Part shown: one piece after another, positions 1 to 9,874 of the stretch
Layout: every line of letters begins with the position of its first letter
Position numbering within the stretch: position 1 is the stretch's first letter
Assembly (NCBI GenBank): GCA_963969365.1
Contig: OZ017748.1
Coordinates: 558,001-622,000, forward strand
Length of the DNA: 64,000 nucleotides
DNA from: Asterochloris sp. CNOR1
Lineage: Eukaryota; Chlorophyta; Trebouxiophyceae; Trebouxiales; Trebouxiaceae
Direction of reading: 5' to 3'
The notes under the pieces: model-generated
Databases searched by the model: none
What the model was told of the DNA's origin: nothing
Seen by the model: the letters and a program-made list of their open reading frames with translations, nothing else
Translations under genes and position numbers: made by a program

Positions 1-157
1 CTGCTGGCTGAAGTGGCACCCAATGCATGCCGGCTGTGCACCATCAGAGCCAACTCAGCTAGCTGGATGGCTCTTAGAGCTTGTGGACCTCCAGCCTTGA
101 GAGCAGCAGCAATGGGGCCTCCGGGCTTTGCATGGGACCTGTCAACCCTACCTGCAG

Positions 158-817
158 GGTGTAGATGCCAGCTGCGCCAGTGCGGCTCAGCCTGTGGCTC
201 CAGATGCTCAGGGACACGCTCTCCTGCAGCCGGATCTGACAGATACTGAGCTCCGCGCAGCCTTAGAGGTGAGCCTCCTCTTTCAACTTGCTTGGGGACC
301 TTCCTGACACCAAGAGCAGGCGAAGCTTGCAGTCAGTAATTGGGTTGCCTCCGTGAGCCTCCATGAACATAAAAGATGGCGTTCAAGACCTGCTTCTTTG
401 TCTGATTGGCTGGAAGCGCATATGACTGCATGCTGTTGGTCGATTGTGTCAGCTCTGCACACAATGCTGTTCTGAGGCCTGACCTGCTGCCCTGCAGCCT
501 GTTCGTCATGCCAAGCTATTGGACTTCAGCTCTGCTCTTCATGCCTTTAGCCGGTTTTCAGATGAGGCAGATGCCAGCAGGCAAGCCTCTTTCATGCTTT
601 TCAACAGTTGCCAGAAAGCTCCAAGCTGAAGGTCTGTCAGTCTACAGGTTTCAGCAGCGAGTGCAGCAATACACCAGCCTCTGGTGCTGCTCTCAGGCGC
701 ATCCAGGACATGTTTGGTATGACATATTCTGGGATCAGATACCGCACACAGACAGACATAACCGCGGAATTGAGGGGCCCTGGCAACCCCAATTTGGGCC
801 ATGAATTTTGCCAGTGA
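158..817 (+). CDS. 3' end of an unidentified gene (two last exons)
   Basis: Two exons are readable. Exon 158-268 (111 nt, 37 codons) follows a CTGCAG acceptor and ends at a GTGAGC donor; it encodes an Ala/Pro-rich stretch ending DLTDTELRAALE. Exon 608-817 follows a pyrimidine-rich acceptor (..TTTTCAACAG), enters in the same phase 0 and ends in TGA; it encodes LPESSKLKVC..., then LRRIQDMFGMTYSGIRYRTQ and a terminal ..NLGHEFCQ. Joined, they give the last 106 residues. The 5' part lies left of the window. I recognise no domain, and the small size and low complexity of the first exon leave the product open. The retrotransposon lies downstream of the stop, so it does not interrupt this gene. Confidence 0.45.
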
Positions 818-1421
818 AAGTGAAGCTCGTTACCTGACAACAGCACTGGGCTCTGTCACCTGTGACCTCCGCTTCGGCACCTCTTCTGATTAGGCAAACA
901 GCAATCAGACACCCGCACATAACCACAAACACTAACTTGAACATAACCTGAGCATCTGGACAGCAGGACATCTCTTCCACTGTTATGGTGTCCACTTGGT
1001 GGCAGCGTCTGTTAAGGTGCTTCGGAAAAATGCTGAATCTGCCAGAGCTCTTAAAGACAGCTTGCAGCCGCTGGGCAGCCTGAGAGGCAGTTTGGCTGCT
1101 GTACAGCCAATTACTTCTAACATCTTGGCAACTTGCCGGCCAGGAACTAAAAAGGACCTGCTCCAGGATTGTTGTCGATGATGAAATTGTAGGACGTCGA
1201 TTGTGCTGTGCAGAGCCAGCTCCTGGTGCTGTCAGCTCCAGGCCAATTAGCCCCATGGCTGGGGACCGTGGCAGAACTTGGTGGCATTCGCAGTATATGA
1301 CAGATGTCAGGTGCAGCAGCCTGCTGCTGCTGCAGCAGGACGCCAACCAGTGAGAGAGAGAGAGATGGATTTAAAGTCCGGGGGCCACAATGAACGGGCA
1401 TGGGACTGACAATTCATGTAA
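818..1421. other. 3' flank of the LINE, no gene
   Basis: This stretch lies between the stop of the upstream gene and the stop of LINE ORF2, and probably holds the LINE 3' untranslated region, which runs leftward. I see a short GA microsatellite at about 1352-1363 and several CTG/CAG runs. No poly(A) or target-site duplication could be recognised, so the exact 3' end of the element is undetermined. Open frames here are short and antisense. Confidence 0.4.
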
Positions 1422-4400
1422 TCATGGCAAAAGCAGCACTGATTGATGCATAAGCAGCGCTGCACGCACATACTTAGCAAGCAAAATTGGGGGATGGTCA
1501 TCAAAGAGGTCTGTCAGAGTCTGTCCTGGCGTCTTGAATAGGTGGCTGTGGGCGTTGCGCAGGTCATCGAGCTGGGGACAGTGCAGCAAGATGTGTTGCT
1601 CGTCTTCTATGGCGGTTGCTGATGTGCAGAGGCGGCAGGTCCTCTCGTGTCCGGCTTCTGATGTGTAGCGGCCTGTCTCAACTCTCAGCCTGTGGCTGCT
1701 GCAGCGGATATGGGCCATTGATTTGCGCAGTCTGTAGCCTCTGATCTGCTGGATGTAAGGTTGCGTGGTGTACGCTGCGCTGAAGCCGCGCATCTGCTTG
1801 TACGTTGCCACGGTGCTGTCTGAGTTCTCCGCAAAGAGCCGCTCATGGCGCTCTGTGCTGGGGGCGCTGGCAGGCCTCCCGCGGGCCTGCAAGGCAGCAA
1901 ATCCAGCAGGGGTACGCAGGAGCCTAAGGTTTTCCACATTGGGTGTACCGTCAAACATCGCCCAGAACAGTGGGTTGTCAGATGCAGTGCGAGTGACATT
2001 GCAGATGCGCAGCCTGAACTTGTCAACTTGTTTTTGCCAATGCACAGCAAGTGGGTATCTGCCAAACTCAGCCAGGGCAATCAAGTGGTGCGTGGTGCGT
2101 TTCACTCCCAGCAGGCCACGTAAGAACTGGAGGTGGACGCCTTCCAGCACTTTGGTGACTGTGCTGCTGGCATCATGGTGCCAGAACCACACCTCACAGC
2201 CATAGCTGAGGATGGGCAGCACCAATGCATTGAACAAGTTGCACATGCGCTGGGGGTGCACATAGCCAAGCTGGAAGCATCTGCGGCGCATGGCATGCAT
2301 GGCTTTGCATGCAGAAGCTGCAAGACTCCCCAGAGCAAGGCGGAAGTCCCGTTGCGTGGCATGGAACCACAGGCCCAGATATTTGAAGCTGTCCTTGCGG
2401 GTGAGCACTCTCCCGCCGTATGTGAAATCCCGGCAGGGGGTGTGCCGCAGCTCAAAGACCAGCACCTCAGTCTTTTCCAGGTTCACTGTGAGGCGCCTCT
2501 TCTTGCTAAAGACCTGCAATGCATCAAGCATGTTCTGTAGCCCCTCTGCTCTGGTGCTTAGTATGGCAAGGTCGTCTGCATAGAGCAGCAGCGGCACAGG
2601 CTTTTGCATCTTCCACTCGCGGCCCGCAGCTGTGAACCAGTAATCGGCAAGGCTTGGAGCGCCATTGCCTGGCACAGCTTTCAGGACCTTGTGCAAGCAG
2701 TCAAGCAGCAGCCCGAACAGCAGGGGGCTGAGGGGACTCCCCTGCTGTACCCCCTGAAAGCACCTGAAAGCCCCAGAGGTGCCCTGTGCAGTTCTCACTG
2801 CAGCAGAGTCAACACCATAGAGGCTCTGCAGACACTTCAGGAACTGCCCCCGCACTCCAATGTTGGCCAGGACAGCCCAAAGCACTTCCCTGTCCACTGT
2901 GTCAAACGCTTTCTCAAAATCCACAAAGCAGCAGTACAATTTCTTCCCCTGTGACAGGCATTTCTTGACTATGTAATTCAAGATACTCAGTTGATCTGAT
3001 GTGCCGCGATTGGCCCGGAAGCCCGCTTGCGTGGGCGCCCTGAGATTGTTCCTCTCAGTCCAGTCTGCCAGTCTGCGCGTGAGCACAGAGGCGAATAGCT
3101 TGGCCAGAACCGGGATGACTGTGATGGGGCGGTAGTTATTGAGGTCTGCCTTGTCTCCCTTTTTGTGAACTGCAGTAATCAGGCCAGTGCTCAGCTGCTC
3201 TGGATATCTTCCATGCAGGATTGCAGTGAGGAGACTCGCGAGGCACTCCATCATGCTGAAGGGGCCACTCTTGAGCAGTTCTGCAGGCATGCCATCAAGC
3301 CCTGCTGCTTTGCCCCCCTTCAGTTTCTGCAAGCTGTCATAAACCTCACGGGTGGTGATAGGTGCATTCAAGGCAGCAGCAGATGGAACAGGCCCACCGG
3401 GACAGTCCTCTGTCAACAGCTCAGGGATTCCTCGTGGCTCTGGGCGGCCACCCAGCTTGCTTTGCCAGTGTGCATGCTGACTGTGCAGCGCCCTGGGGCA
3501 AGCTGAGTGCCTGCGCCAGCCAAACACGCGGTATACATGTGCCATGTTTTTCGATGCAAGCTTATCGATGTCAGCCATCCTTTGGTGCATGAACCGTCGC
3601 TGCTTCCTGCGGCGCACTGCCCTGTACATGTTGCGAAGCTTCAAAGCAGCAAAAGGAACAATAATGGGGGAGCGCTCAGCATCCTTCCATTCCCTCCAAG
3701 CATACCGGCACTCCTCATCAAACCAGGGTGGGCGTTGCATGATTTTCAAAGGCTGCCGTCGTCTGAGCTGGAAGGTGTCTGCGGCCGCTTCTGAAATGCA
3801 CTCTGTGAAGGCTCTGACCCCTGCTTCTGGATCTGTCACCGCAACTTGTAACCGCAACCGCTCTGCAACCGCTGCAAAGTTCTGGTGCCAGACCTCTGTT
3901 TGACTTGGGTCAAGTCTGATGTCTGGTACGCGCGGGACTGCAGCTGGCTGCTGCTGTGCTGATGCTGCTGGTGGTTCCCCATCTGTGGTGGGCAGCTGGA
4001 AGCAGACCTGAACCGGCAGGTGATCTGAGCACACCCGGCACGCCCCGCTGGCCATGTCCAGCACCGCCAGCTGCATGCAGCAGCTGGCCAGCCACGCAGA
4101 GGCCATGTGGTAGTCAATGAGGGTGCCTGCGCCCCTCCCCACAAATGAGACCTTACCAGATGGGTCGCCAGGTGCCCTGCCATTGAGAATGAGCAGCTCG
4201 TTGTCTTTGCAGAAGTCCAGCTGTTGCTTGCCACGGACATCAACCTTGTGGGTGCAGAGGTTTGCGCGCGTCTTCAGGTCAGCTGGAAGCTGGTCAAGGG
4301 CCTGCACTTCAGAAGAGATACCATGTCCAATGAGTCTGATAAAGTCTGGTGCTGTGCCAGTGTGTGCATTGGTGTCCCCACACACCCAGTAGTGCGGCTG

Positions 4401-4823
4401 CTTGCCGGCAGGCACCCTGCTGGCAAAGTTGTCCATGTCTGCAGTCAATCTGCGGAAAGTGTCCAGTGTTTTGTTAGCGTAGTAAGGAGGCATGTAGCAA
4501 GTGGCAAAGGCAATATGCTCTGTACAACCGCCATGCGGCTCAATGTGCAGCCAAATGTATGTCCCGTCATCTGCAGCTTTCCAAAATTTAACATGGTCAG
4601 CAACGCATTGCTTCATGTACACAGCAATGCCACCCCTGGGGCCATTGCGGTTCTGCAGGTGCTGGGGGCGGTGCACTTCATGACAGACATAGCCTGGCAA
4701 GTCATACACAGCATCCCCAGGCGCAGTCCAGGTCTCAGTCAAACAAATAAATGTGCAGTCCAAAGTATGCAGGTCATTCAAAGCATCAGCCTTGTTATAA
4801 GCATGGTTGAGCCCGCCATGCAT
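1422..4823 (-). CDS. LINE ORF2: endonuclease/reverse transcriptase, 1133 aa from first ATG
   Basis: The product nicks target DNA and copies the element RNA at the nick. The N-terminal third is an APE-like endonuclease: LTETW, the GD-N type motif CGDTNAHTG near residue 170, and the catalytic SDHLPV motif. The central third is a reverse transcriptase with FEKAFDT near residue 630, QGSPLSPLLF, and the active-site YADD near residue 746. The C-terminus carries CRLC...H...C, a CX2CX10HX4C zinc knuckle as in zf-RVT domains. The ATG at 4823 falls inside the first endonuclease strand: the codons just upstream read ..SCVLWN, matching the conserved W-N of this family, so translation that makes an active enzyme must begin upstream or read through the UAG at 4871-4869. 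Confidence 0.93.
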   Translation of the reverse strand: MHGGLNHAYNKADALNDLHTLDCTFICLTETWTAPGDAVYDLPGYVCHEVHRPQHLQNRNGPRGGIAVYMKQCVADHVKFWKAADDGTYIWLHIEPHGGCTEHIAFATCYMPPYYANKTLDTFRRLTADMDNFASRVPAGKQPHYWVCGDTNAHTGTAPDFIRLIGHGISSEVQALDQLPADLKTRANLCTHKVDVRGKQQLDFCKDNELLILNGRAPGDPSGKVSFVGRGAGTLIDYHMASAWLASCCMQLAVLDMASGACRVCSDHLPVQVCFQLPTTDGEPPAASAQQQPAAVPRVPDIRLDPSQTEVWHQNFAAVAERLRLQVAVTDPEAGVRAFTECISEAAADTFQLRRRQPLKIMQRPPWFDEECRYAWREWKDAERSPIIVPFAALKLRNMYRAVRRRKQRRFMHQRMADIDKLASKNMAHVYRVFGWRRHSACPRALHSQHAHWQSKLGGRPEPRGIPELLTEDCPGGPVPSAAALNAPITTREVYDSLQKLKGGKAAGLDGMPAELLKSGPFSMMECLASLLTAILHGRYPEQLSTGLITAVHKKGDKADLNNYRPITVIPVLAKLFASVLTRRLADWTERNNLRAPTQAGFRANRGTSDQLSILNYIVKKCLSQGKKLYCCFVDFEKAFDTVDREVLWAVLANIGVRGQFLKCLQSLYGVDSAAVRTAQGTSGAFRCFQGVQQGSPLSPLLFGLLLDCLHKVLKAVPGNGAPSLADYWFTAAGREWKMQKPVPLLLYADDLAILSTRAEGLQNMLDALQVFSKKRRLTVNLEKTEVLVFELRHTPCRDFTYGGRVLTRKDSFKYLGLWFHATQRDFRLALGSLAASACKAMHAMRRRCFQLGYVHPQRMCNLFNALVLPILSYGCEVWFWHHDASSTVTKVLEGVHLQFLRGLLGVKRTTHHLIALAEFGRYPLAVHWQKQVDKFRLRICNVTRTASDNPLFWAMFDGTPNVENLRLLRTPAGFAALQARGRPASAPSTERHERLFAENSDSTVATYKQMRGFSAAYTTQPYIQQIRGYRLRKSMAHIRCSSHRLRVETGRYTSEAGHERTCRLCTSATAIEDEQHILLHCPQLDDLRNAHSHLFKTPGQTLTDLFDDHPPILLAKYVRAALLMHQSVLLLP

Positions 4824-4868
4824 GTTCCAGAGAACACATGAGAGCTCAACGCAGTGACCCCCCTCCTC

Positions 4869-6287
4869 CTAGGCCACCCTCTCAGAGGGTGGCCCAGGCA
4901 GTTGTGCTTGTGGCACAGGTGATGTCTGGGTTGGAGGCTGCGCCGGTGGCCCCGCCGGCGGTGGCGGCGGGCCAGTGGGGGGCTGGATAGGCATCCACTG
5001 CTTGTTGTTCCACATCACCAGGGCGTCCCCGTGGAAGCACACTGTGTAGCTCTGCTTTTTGAGAGACAGGTACGTCCCCCACTGCTTCTGCTTGTGCTCG
5101 CGTTGCTGCTTTGTGAGGTCTGGCGTGAGGCCCACTCCTTTGTAGCGTGTGCTGTGTCGCAGCTGACTGGCAGCTCGCAGCACCTTGATGCACTGGGCGG
5201 CGTCACCAACCTGCACAAGCACCGGGGAGGCTGGATTCTGGCCATTGACCCTCTTGGTACTTAATATGTCCACTCCCTTCACCCCCAGATCGCCATGCAC
5301 AACACCCTCCACAAGCTGCATTAAGCATTGCTCGTTCTCTGCACCCTCAGGAAATCTGTGCAGCAGGAAGTTATGGGCACGCTCATGCGCAATACTTCCA
5401 TGAGCATCATCAGCCACGCCTGGGCTGCCTCGGCGGGCCTGCTGCCCAGGTATGGCTGTGTGGGTCTCCGCCCCAGTCCGCTGAGCCTGCTTTGGCTGCT
5501 GCCTCTGCAGCTGTTCAACGTCCCGGCCCAGAGCGGCCAGCTGTGTGTTTGCCCTCTCCAAGCTGGCAGCCTGGTCCTGGTGGCTGCTCCGTTTGCCCAC
5601 ATCGTCGCGTAGCCTGGCGACCTCATGCTTCAGCATCTGGATCTCAGCAGTCTGCTGCTGCTTCAGCAGCTGGATCTCAGCACCCTGCTGCTGCTTGTCA
5701 GCCTGCCGCTGGGCGACAAGCTGGTTGATCTGCTGCTGCTGCTGGTTGCTCTGCTGCAGCAGCTGGTTGTTCTGCTGCAGCAGCTGGGTGACCAGCAGCT
5801 GCAGGCTGCTGATCTCCCCTCGGTCATCGCTCGGTGTTGTTGTTGGTGTTGAAAGTTCTGCAGCAGCATCATCAGCTGGTGCAGCAGGGCTGCTCTGGGT
5901 GGAGTTGGGAGCAGGCCATTCACCTTCCTCAACCACACTGGCGCCTGCTTCCTCAACTGCGGCCTCCACAGGCACAATGCTCCCCGCTGCAGCCTCAACT
6001 ACAGTCTCCACATCTACAGTGCTCCCTTCTGCAACATCATGCACTACTGCCATGCTAGGTGCAGCCTGACTGACAGCGTTTTCATCAATGGTACTTAGCT
6101 CAGGGGGGTTGAGTTGCTCGGACGCTGTGGGGGCAGCCGTTTTCGACGCTCGTGGCCTATGCTCTCGAGGCATGGTCAACGCCTCTGGCGCGGCCTTGCG
6201 GCCTGCTCGAGGCGGCATCGCTGCAGGGGCGCCCTCGGAGGTGCCCCCGCTAACTCTGGACGAGGTGCGAGAGCCGCGGGTGAACAT
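4869..6287 (-). CDS. LINE ORF1: coiled-coil RNA-binding-like protein, 472 aa
   Basis: ORF1 products of L1-like elements coat the element RNA. The first ATG of this frame is at 6287 (MFTRGSRTSS); the frame stays open a further 29 codons upstream without an ATG. Residues about 1-190 are Ala/Glu/Ser-rich. A Gln/Leu-rich coiled coil with repeated QLLQQ-type heptads follows (about 190-270). The C-terminal part (HNFLLHRFPEGAENEQ onward, through KRVNGQNP and YKGVGLTPDLT) resembles the RRM-like/CTD region of ORF1 proteins. The last 30 residues are Pro/Gly-rich (PPTGPPPPPAGPP). The stop is TAG at 4871-4869, and the ORF2 frame continues directly after it. Confidence 0.8.
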   Translation of the reverse strand: MFTRGSRTSSRVSGGTSEGAPAAMPPRAGRKAAPEALTMPREHRPRASKTAAPTASEQLNPPELSTIDENAVSQAAPSMAVVHDVAEGSTVDVETVVEAAAGSIVPVEAAVEEAGASVVEEGEWPAPNSTQSSPAAPADDAAAELSTPTTTPSDDRGEISSLQLLVTQLLQQNNQLLQQSNQQQQQINQLVAQRQADKQQQGAEIQLLKQQQTAEIQMLKHEVARLRDDVGKRSSHQDQAASLERANTQLAALGRDVEQLQRQQPKQAQRTGAETHTAIPGQQARRGSPGVADDAHGSIAHERAHNFLLHRFPEGAENEQCLMQLVEGVVHGDLGVKGVDILSTKRVNGQNPASPVLVQVGDAAQCIKVLRAASQLRHSTRYKGVGLTPDLTKQQREHKQKQWGTYLSLKKQSYTVCFHGDALVMWNNKQWMPIQPPTGPPPPPAGPPAQPPTQTSPVPQAQLPGPPSERVA

Positions 6288-6410
6288 GTCGCTCTGAGCC
6301 AGGCCGGCTTCTCTGCAGCTGCCTGCAGCGCTACGCTGATACGGGCGCTGCTGCAGGGGCTGCCGTGTGCTCAAAGCCGTGCCATGCGTGATCTCAGGGC
6401 TGGTCGACCA

Positions 6411-6430
6411 TTTTTTTTGTTTTTTTTTTT
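6411..6430. repeat. T8-G-T11 homopolymer tract (poly-A on the - strand)
   Basis: The tract lies about 125 bp upstream of the LINE ORF1 start codon. On the element's strand it reads as an A-rich tract at the 5' side. It is therefore not the element's own 3' tail; it may be the tail of an older insertion or of the target site. Confidence 0.7.
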
Positions 6431-7378
6431 GACATTGACCATGTGGTTTGACCTACAGCCCTACAGCTGCGGCTTCAGCCGTTCCAGCTTGCTTCTAGCT
6501 GGGACAGCCAAGCTGGGACGCATCTAAAAGGATGAAGTGACACCGTGGAACACCGCACAAGTCGCCTCATTCGCACGGAGGCGCTGACCAACCCGGTAAC
6601 CCTGACCAGCAGCAGGCCATAAGTACAGAAGCTAGTTCCAGCTGATCCAAATGTGACCACGGCTGAACGGCTAGCATGGTCGCTCCCAACTACCTTTGGA
6701 TAACTATATCCTCCAGCATATCAGGAAATTCTCCTGCAGTAGATCAGGGCATTCAAATCGCCGCGAACAACACTTGGTATCCTGGCACTGTCAGGTCTTG
6801 CCAAAAGCAGCCTCCTGTCCAAAAACAGCATCTAGGGCCCTGCTGACAACAATGGCATTCAAGTTGAGATCAGCGGTACAATTCTCGTTTTCTTGCTTGC
6901 TCAGCAGTGAACTGCCAAATGGTGATAAATAACATGAAAATGGCACCGGTGCGAGGTCTGCGTTTAGGTTCTTCATATCACGCGGTCGCACGGCAGTAAA
7001 GACGTGACTCTCCGGCTTTCAACCTATCTTGGATCAATTGGCAGCGGCTCAGTGTATAAACCCTTCATGTTCAGCACGTGCTGGTGGCATGTTGGCTGCA
7101 GGCATTCCATGAGTGCCCTGCAGCAGCAACAGGTGACATTGGCAGCAGCAGCTGCACTGCTCCAGAGATTTTGTGATAGGGGCGCATCACATATGCGGGC
7201 ATCTGCCAACTGGCGTGAGTCCACCATGCTTCAGCAGCAATCATCTTAAATTGTTACAGGCTCTCATGGAATCTGGATGACATGGAAGCTGACGAACACT
7301 GTGTCACGCTGGAGCACAGGAGAGTCACTCAATGCCCTCTGAATGCATTGCATGGCCAATGGCATCACAAGCTGCACC

Positions 7379-7402
7379 AGTGATGATGACGTCATCATCA
7401 CT
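7379..7402. promoter_or_regulatory. Perfect 24-bp palindrome centred on TGACGTCA
   Basis: The half-site AGTGATGATGAC is followed directly by its exact reverse complement, with no spacer. The centre is TGACGTCA (7387-7394), the symmetric CRE/bZIP recognition sequence. No promoter or gene start was identified within 1 kb, so a regulatory role is inference. Confidence 0.6.
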
Positions 7403-7423
7403 ACTTGCAGCACTCTCCTTGCG

Positions 7424-7449
7424 GCCTACACCAGCGCCCAGGTGTAGGC
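7424..7449. other. Hairpin: 9-bp inverted repeat with 8-nt loop
   Basis: GCCTACACC (7424-7432) and GGTGTAGGC (7441-7449) are exact reverse complements separated by AGCGCCCA. The hairpin lies 21 bp from the 24-bp palindrome. No U-tract follows, so it is not a typical terminator. Confidence 0.5.
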
Positions 7450-9170
7450 TTCAACATACTACAGAGACAATGTTGCGGCGACGTATTGAGACTGCACAGT
7501 GAAGACAACAAAGGTGAGCATTCATCATGATGGTGTTGCATGGAGAGGAGATGTGTGATGTTTTAAAGCCAGCTTCTCCATGGAGCATGATGTAAATCTT
7601 TGCATCATCCTGAAGGATTGCTTTGCCCCACGAGGCAGTACAGTCTTGTTTGACAGAGGCCTCGCTCCCCTGTGCCTTGCATGGCTCTTTACACCCTGGT
7701 GAGAGGGGTCCACAGGTGTCCACACCATGCAAGCTTCCATACTGCCCTGCTGGCCTAGAAGTCTTGCATGCCTTGCAGTTTCAGTTGCTGCCAGTGGCCG
7801 TGTGGACCCTTTGGCTGGTGCATGACTGGAGGATGCACAACAAGCCACCTCCTCAGCCTGAATGCTTCTTCATATGTCAGCTGAGCATTGTCTTTTCATC
7901 ATTCAGAATCTGGCTCATCACACCAGAGTGGGGTCAGGTGCAATTGATGCTATAGTAAGTGACTCCAGAACTCTTGCCCTGTGAGGGCAAGCACTTGACA
8001 ACATACAAACCCTTCTATGACTGACTGCCCATGTGACTTGCCAATGTTGAAAGATTCCTTATTAACATATGTTGTTGTGCAAATACAGGCATGCCACCTG
8101 GTGGGCCTGAGGGGTGGCATGGCCATATATTTTGCACACCTCTTGGCACTTGGGACTTGTAGCATAAAGCTGTACCCAATGTGACAACGTTGTTCACTTG
8201 CATCTAGATGACAGTAATAAGCTTCATGCCAGGCCTGATCACATGGCCCATTGGTGAGTTGCTATGTCTGACGCAATGAGGCAGAACAGCCTTTCATTAA
8301 CAGGCTTTCCTGACACTACCATTGTCTTTTGCTCACTTCAGAAAAGTCACCTTCACAGGTGAAGCACACCTCAGATTGCAACCCCATTTGCAAGTAAATG
8401 CCATCTCTCATTCACAACAGCTGGGCAAGTCCAGCTGGGAGCTCCTGATGTGCACCCGAGATTGCAATCACCACAGAAACTTGTCAACCACACACCTCAG
8501 ACCGCGTCATGAGGCTCCACTCAACAGCTGCAGCACCGCAGGAAGCAACACCAGACGCTACAACAGCAGTGCTGGGCACCCAAGGTCTGCTGCGACAGCA
8601 GCTAGATGCTGTTCGCTGGGAGGCTACTGCACCAGTACCGTGCAACAGCAATTATCAAACTGAACGCTTTGTGCAATTCTTGGCAAGTCGGGAAAGCCAG
8701 CTGCTAATGGATTGCTACAGTTGAGCTCTTGAACAGAATTGTGTAGCTGTTGACAAGACCAGAAGCTGGTCATGAAGGGTTTCACTTCGAAAAGTTGTAT
8801 TCAGGTGTGGTGTTGACCCCATCCATACCAAGCAAGGCTGTCCTCTGAAGGCAAGCCTATTCAATCTGACAGCACTTGGCTTTGCTGTCACATTTGACTG
8901 AGAAACAGTCCTGACCTGCCACATGAGCTTCCTACAGCCTCTGAAGCAGCTGGCTCACGATTTCACAGCAGATGGGTGCTCCAACTAGCGCAAACGCCAC
9001 AAAGCTTGCTCCTGTCGCCTGGTACACTGCCTAACAACTTATGTGCTGGCAAAAATTGTACAGTGACACTGCTGACACAGAAGGGTGAGCCTTCACAATG
9101 AACAAATCAGGACAAATGGGCTGGCACATTCAGGGTGATGCTTCTACAGGGCTGATTGTAATTTGGAGCA

Positions 9171-9448
9171 GCAAGACCCATAAATGGACTGCTTGGTCTA
9201 CTGGTCGCTTTCAACCTGGAACAAGGAGGGCTGAGGGCTGGTGGCAGATGTCAGCTGGTGCAACCAGAAGGTGGCTAGAGGCTTGACCTTCCATCAAATG
9301 TTCCTGGCCAACTTCCATCAAGCCCTGAAGTCAATGCCTGCATTATCCTGAAGAATCTTGACCTGCCCTATAAAACCCATTCTAGCAGTATAGACTTCAT
9401 ACTCCAGACTTCACATTGCCTCTGCTTGGCACACCACTGCCACACCAG
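9171..9448 (+). promoter_or_regulatory. TATA promoter and first untranslated exon of secreted repeat gene 1
   Basis: TATAAAA lies at 9369-9375, followed by an AUG-free leader that ends at a donor after CACACCAG (9448). A second AUG-free leader exon follows (9665-9737), and the coding exon opens at 9857. The block from about 9171 to the first donor is nearly the same as 12304-12583 upstream of gene 2, including CAGATGTCAGCTGGTGCAAC and the sequence round the TATA box, so the promoter was duplicated with the gene. Confidence 0.75.
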
Positions 9449-9874
9449 GTGAGCTCACTCGAGTGTCCTGATTCCCAGAGACTTGCACACATTGAACCTC
9501 TTGGCTACCCCTGAAACCCTCTTGCATTCATTGGTGCCCAGCTGCTTTAAGAGCCCTTGCACACCACCTGCCTGTGCATGCCGGCATACAGCACAGCAGC
9601 CCATCTGGCTGGCCTGAAGCACAACACTTCTGTGAAGAAATCCTCCATGATCCTGCGTGTGCAGGTCTGAGTCTACCACAACTGACCTCCCTCGCCTCGC
9701 ACATCACTGCTCATCTTGCACGCCACTGCTACACCTGGTGAGTGACTTTGAGAGCCCAGCAAGCGTCTTGCACTTGCTAAGACCCCTTTGCTTTTGTTGC
9801 GTACATCAGCTCCCAGCTGCATCTCCTGTATATCTGTTCCTCAAGTTTCTCATCAGGCAAGCGTGCTGCCTGAC

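Larger units (their letters stand above)
1422..6430 (-). mobile_element. Non-LTR retrotransposon (LINE), apparently full coding length
   Basis: The element has the two-ORF plan of an L1-like LINE: ORF1 (coiled coil, RNA-binding-like) then ORF2 (APE-type endonuclease, reverse transcriptase, C-terminal zinc knuckle). Both frames are uninterrupted, so the insertion is probably young. ORF1 and ORF2 lie in the same frame with one UAG between them (4871-4869). The outer limits given are the ORF2 stop and a T-rich tract next to the ORF1 5' flank; true ends and target-site duplications were not found. L1-like LINEs such as Zepp are known from trebouxiophyte algae; clade assignment here would need a tree. 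Confidence 0.9.
6431..9170. other. Intergenic, no gene seen
   Basis: No open frame shows family resemblance or a consistent splice chain. The part next to the LINE may be its 5' untranslated region. It contains a palindrome at 7379-7402 and a hairpin at 7424-7449, listed separately. A fragment near 8088-8110 faintly resembles the GCATGCCACCTGG segment at the start of the secreted repeat genes downstream, but too weakly to call a third copy. Confidence 0.5.

Noticed and set aside
735-1346. 203-codon open frame on the - strand
   Set aside because: It lies in the LINE 3' flank, shows no domain and partly overlaps antisense the last exon of the upstream gene.
6411-6430. T-rich tract read as the LINE poly(A) tail
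   Set aside because: It lies at the 5' side of the - strand element, so it cannot be that element's own tail.
8080-8115. Third copy of the secreted repeat gene start
   Set aside because: Only about 18 bases resemble the start exon; no signal peptide, TATA box or A/B modules follow.
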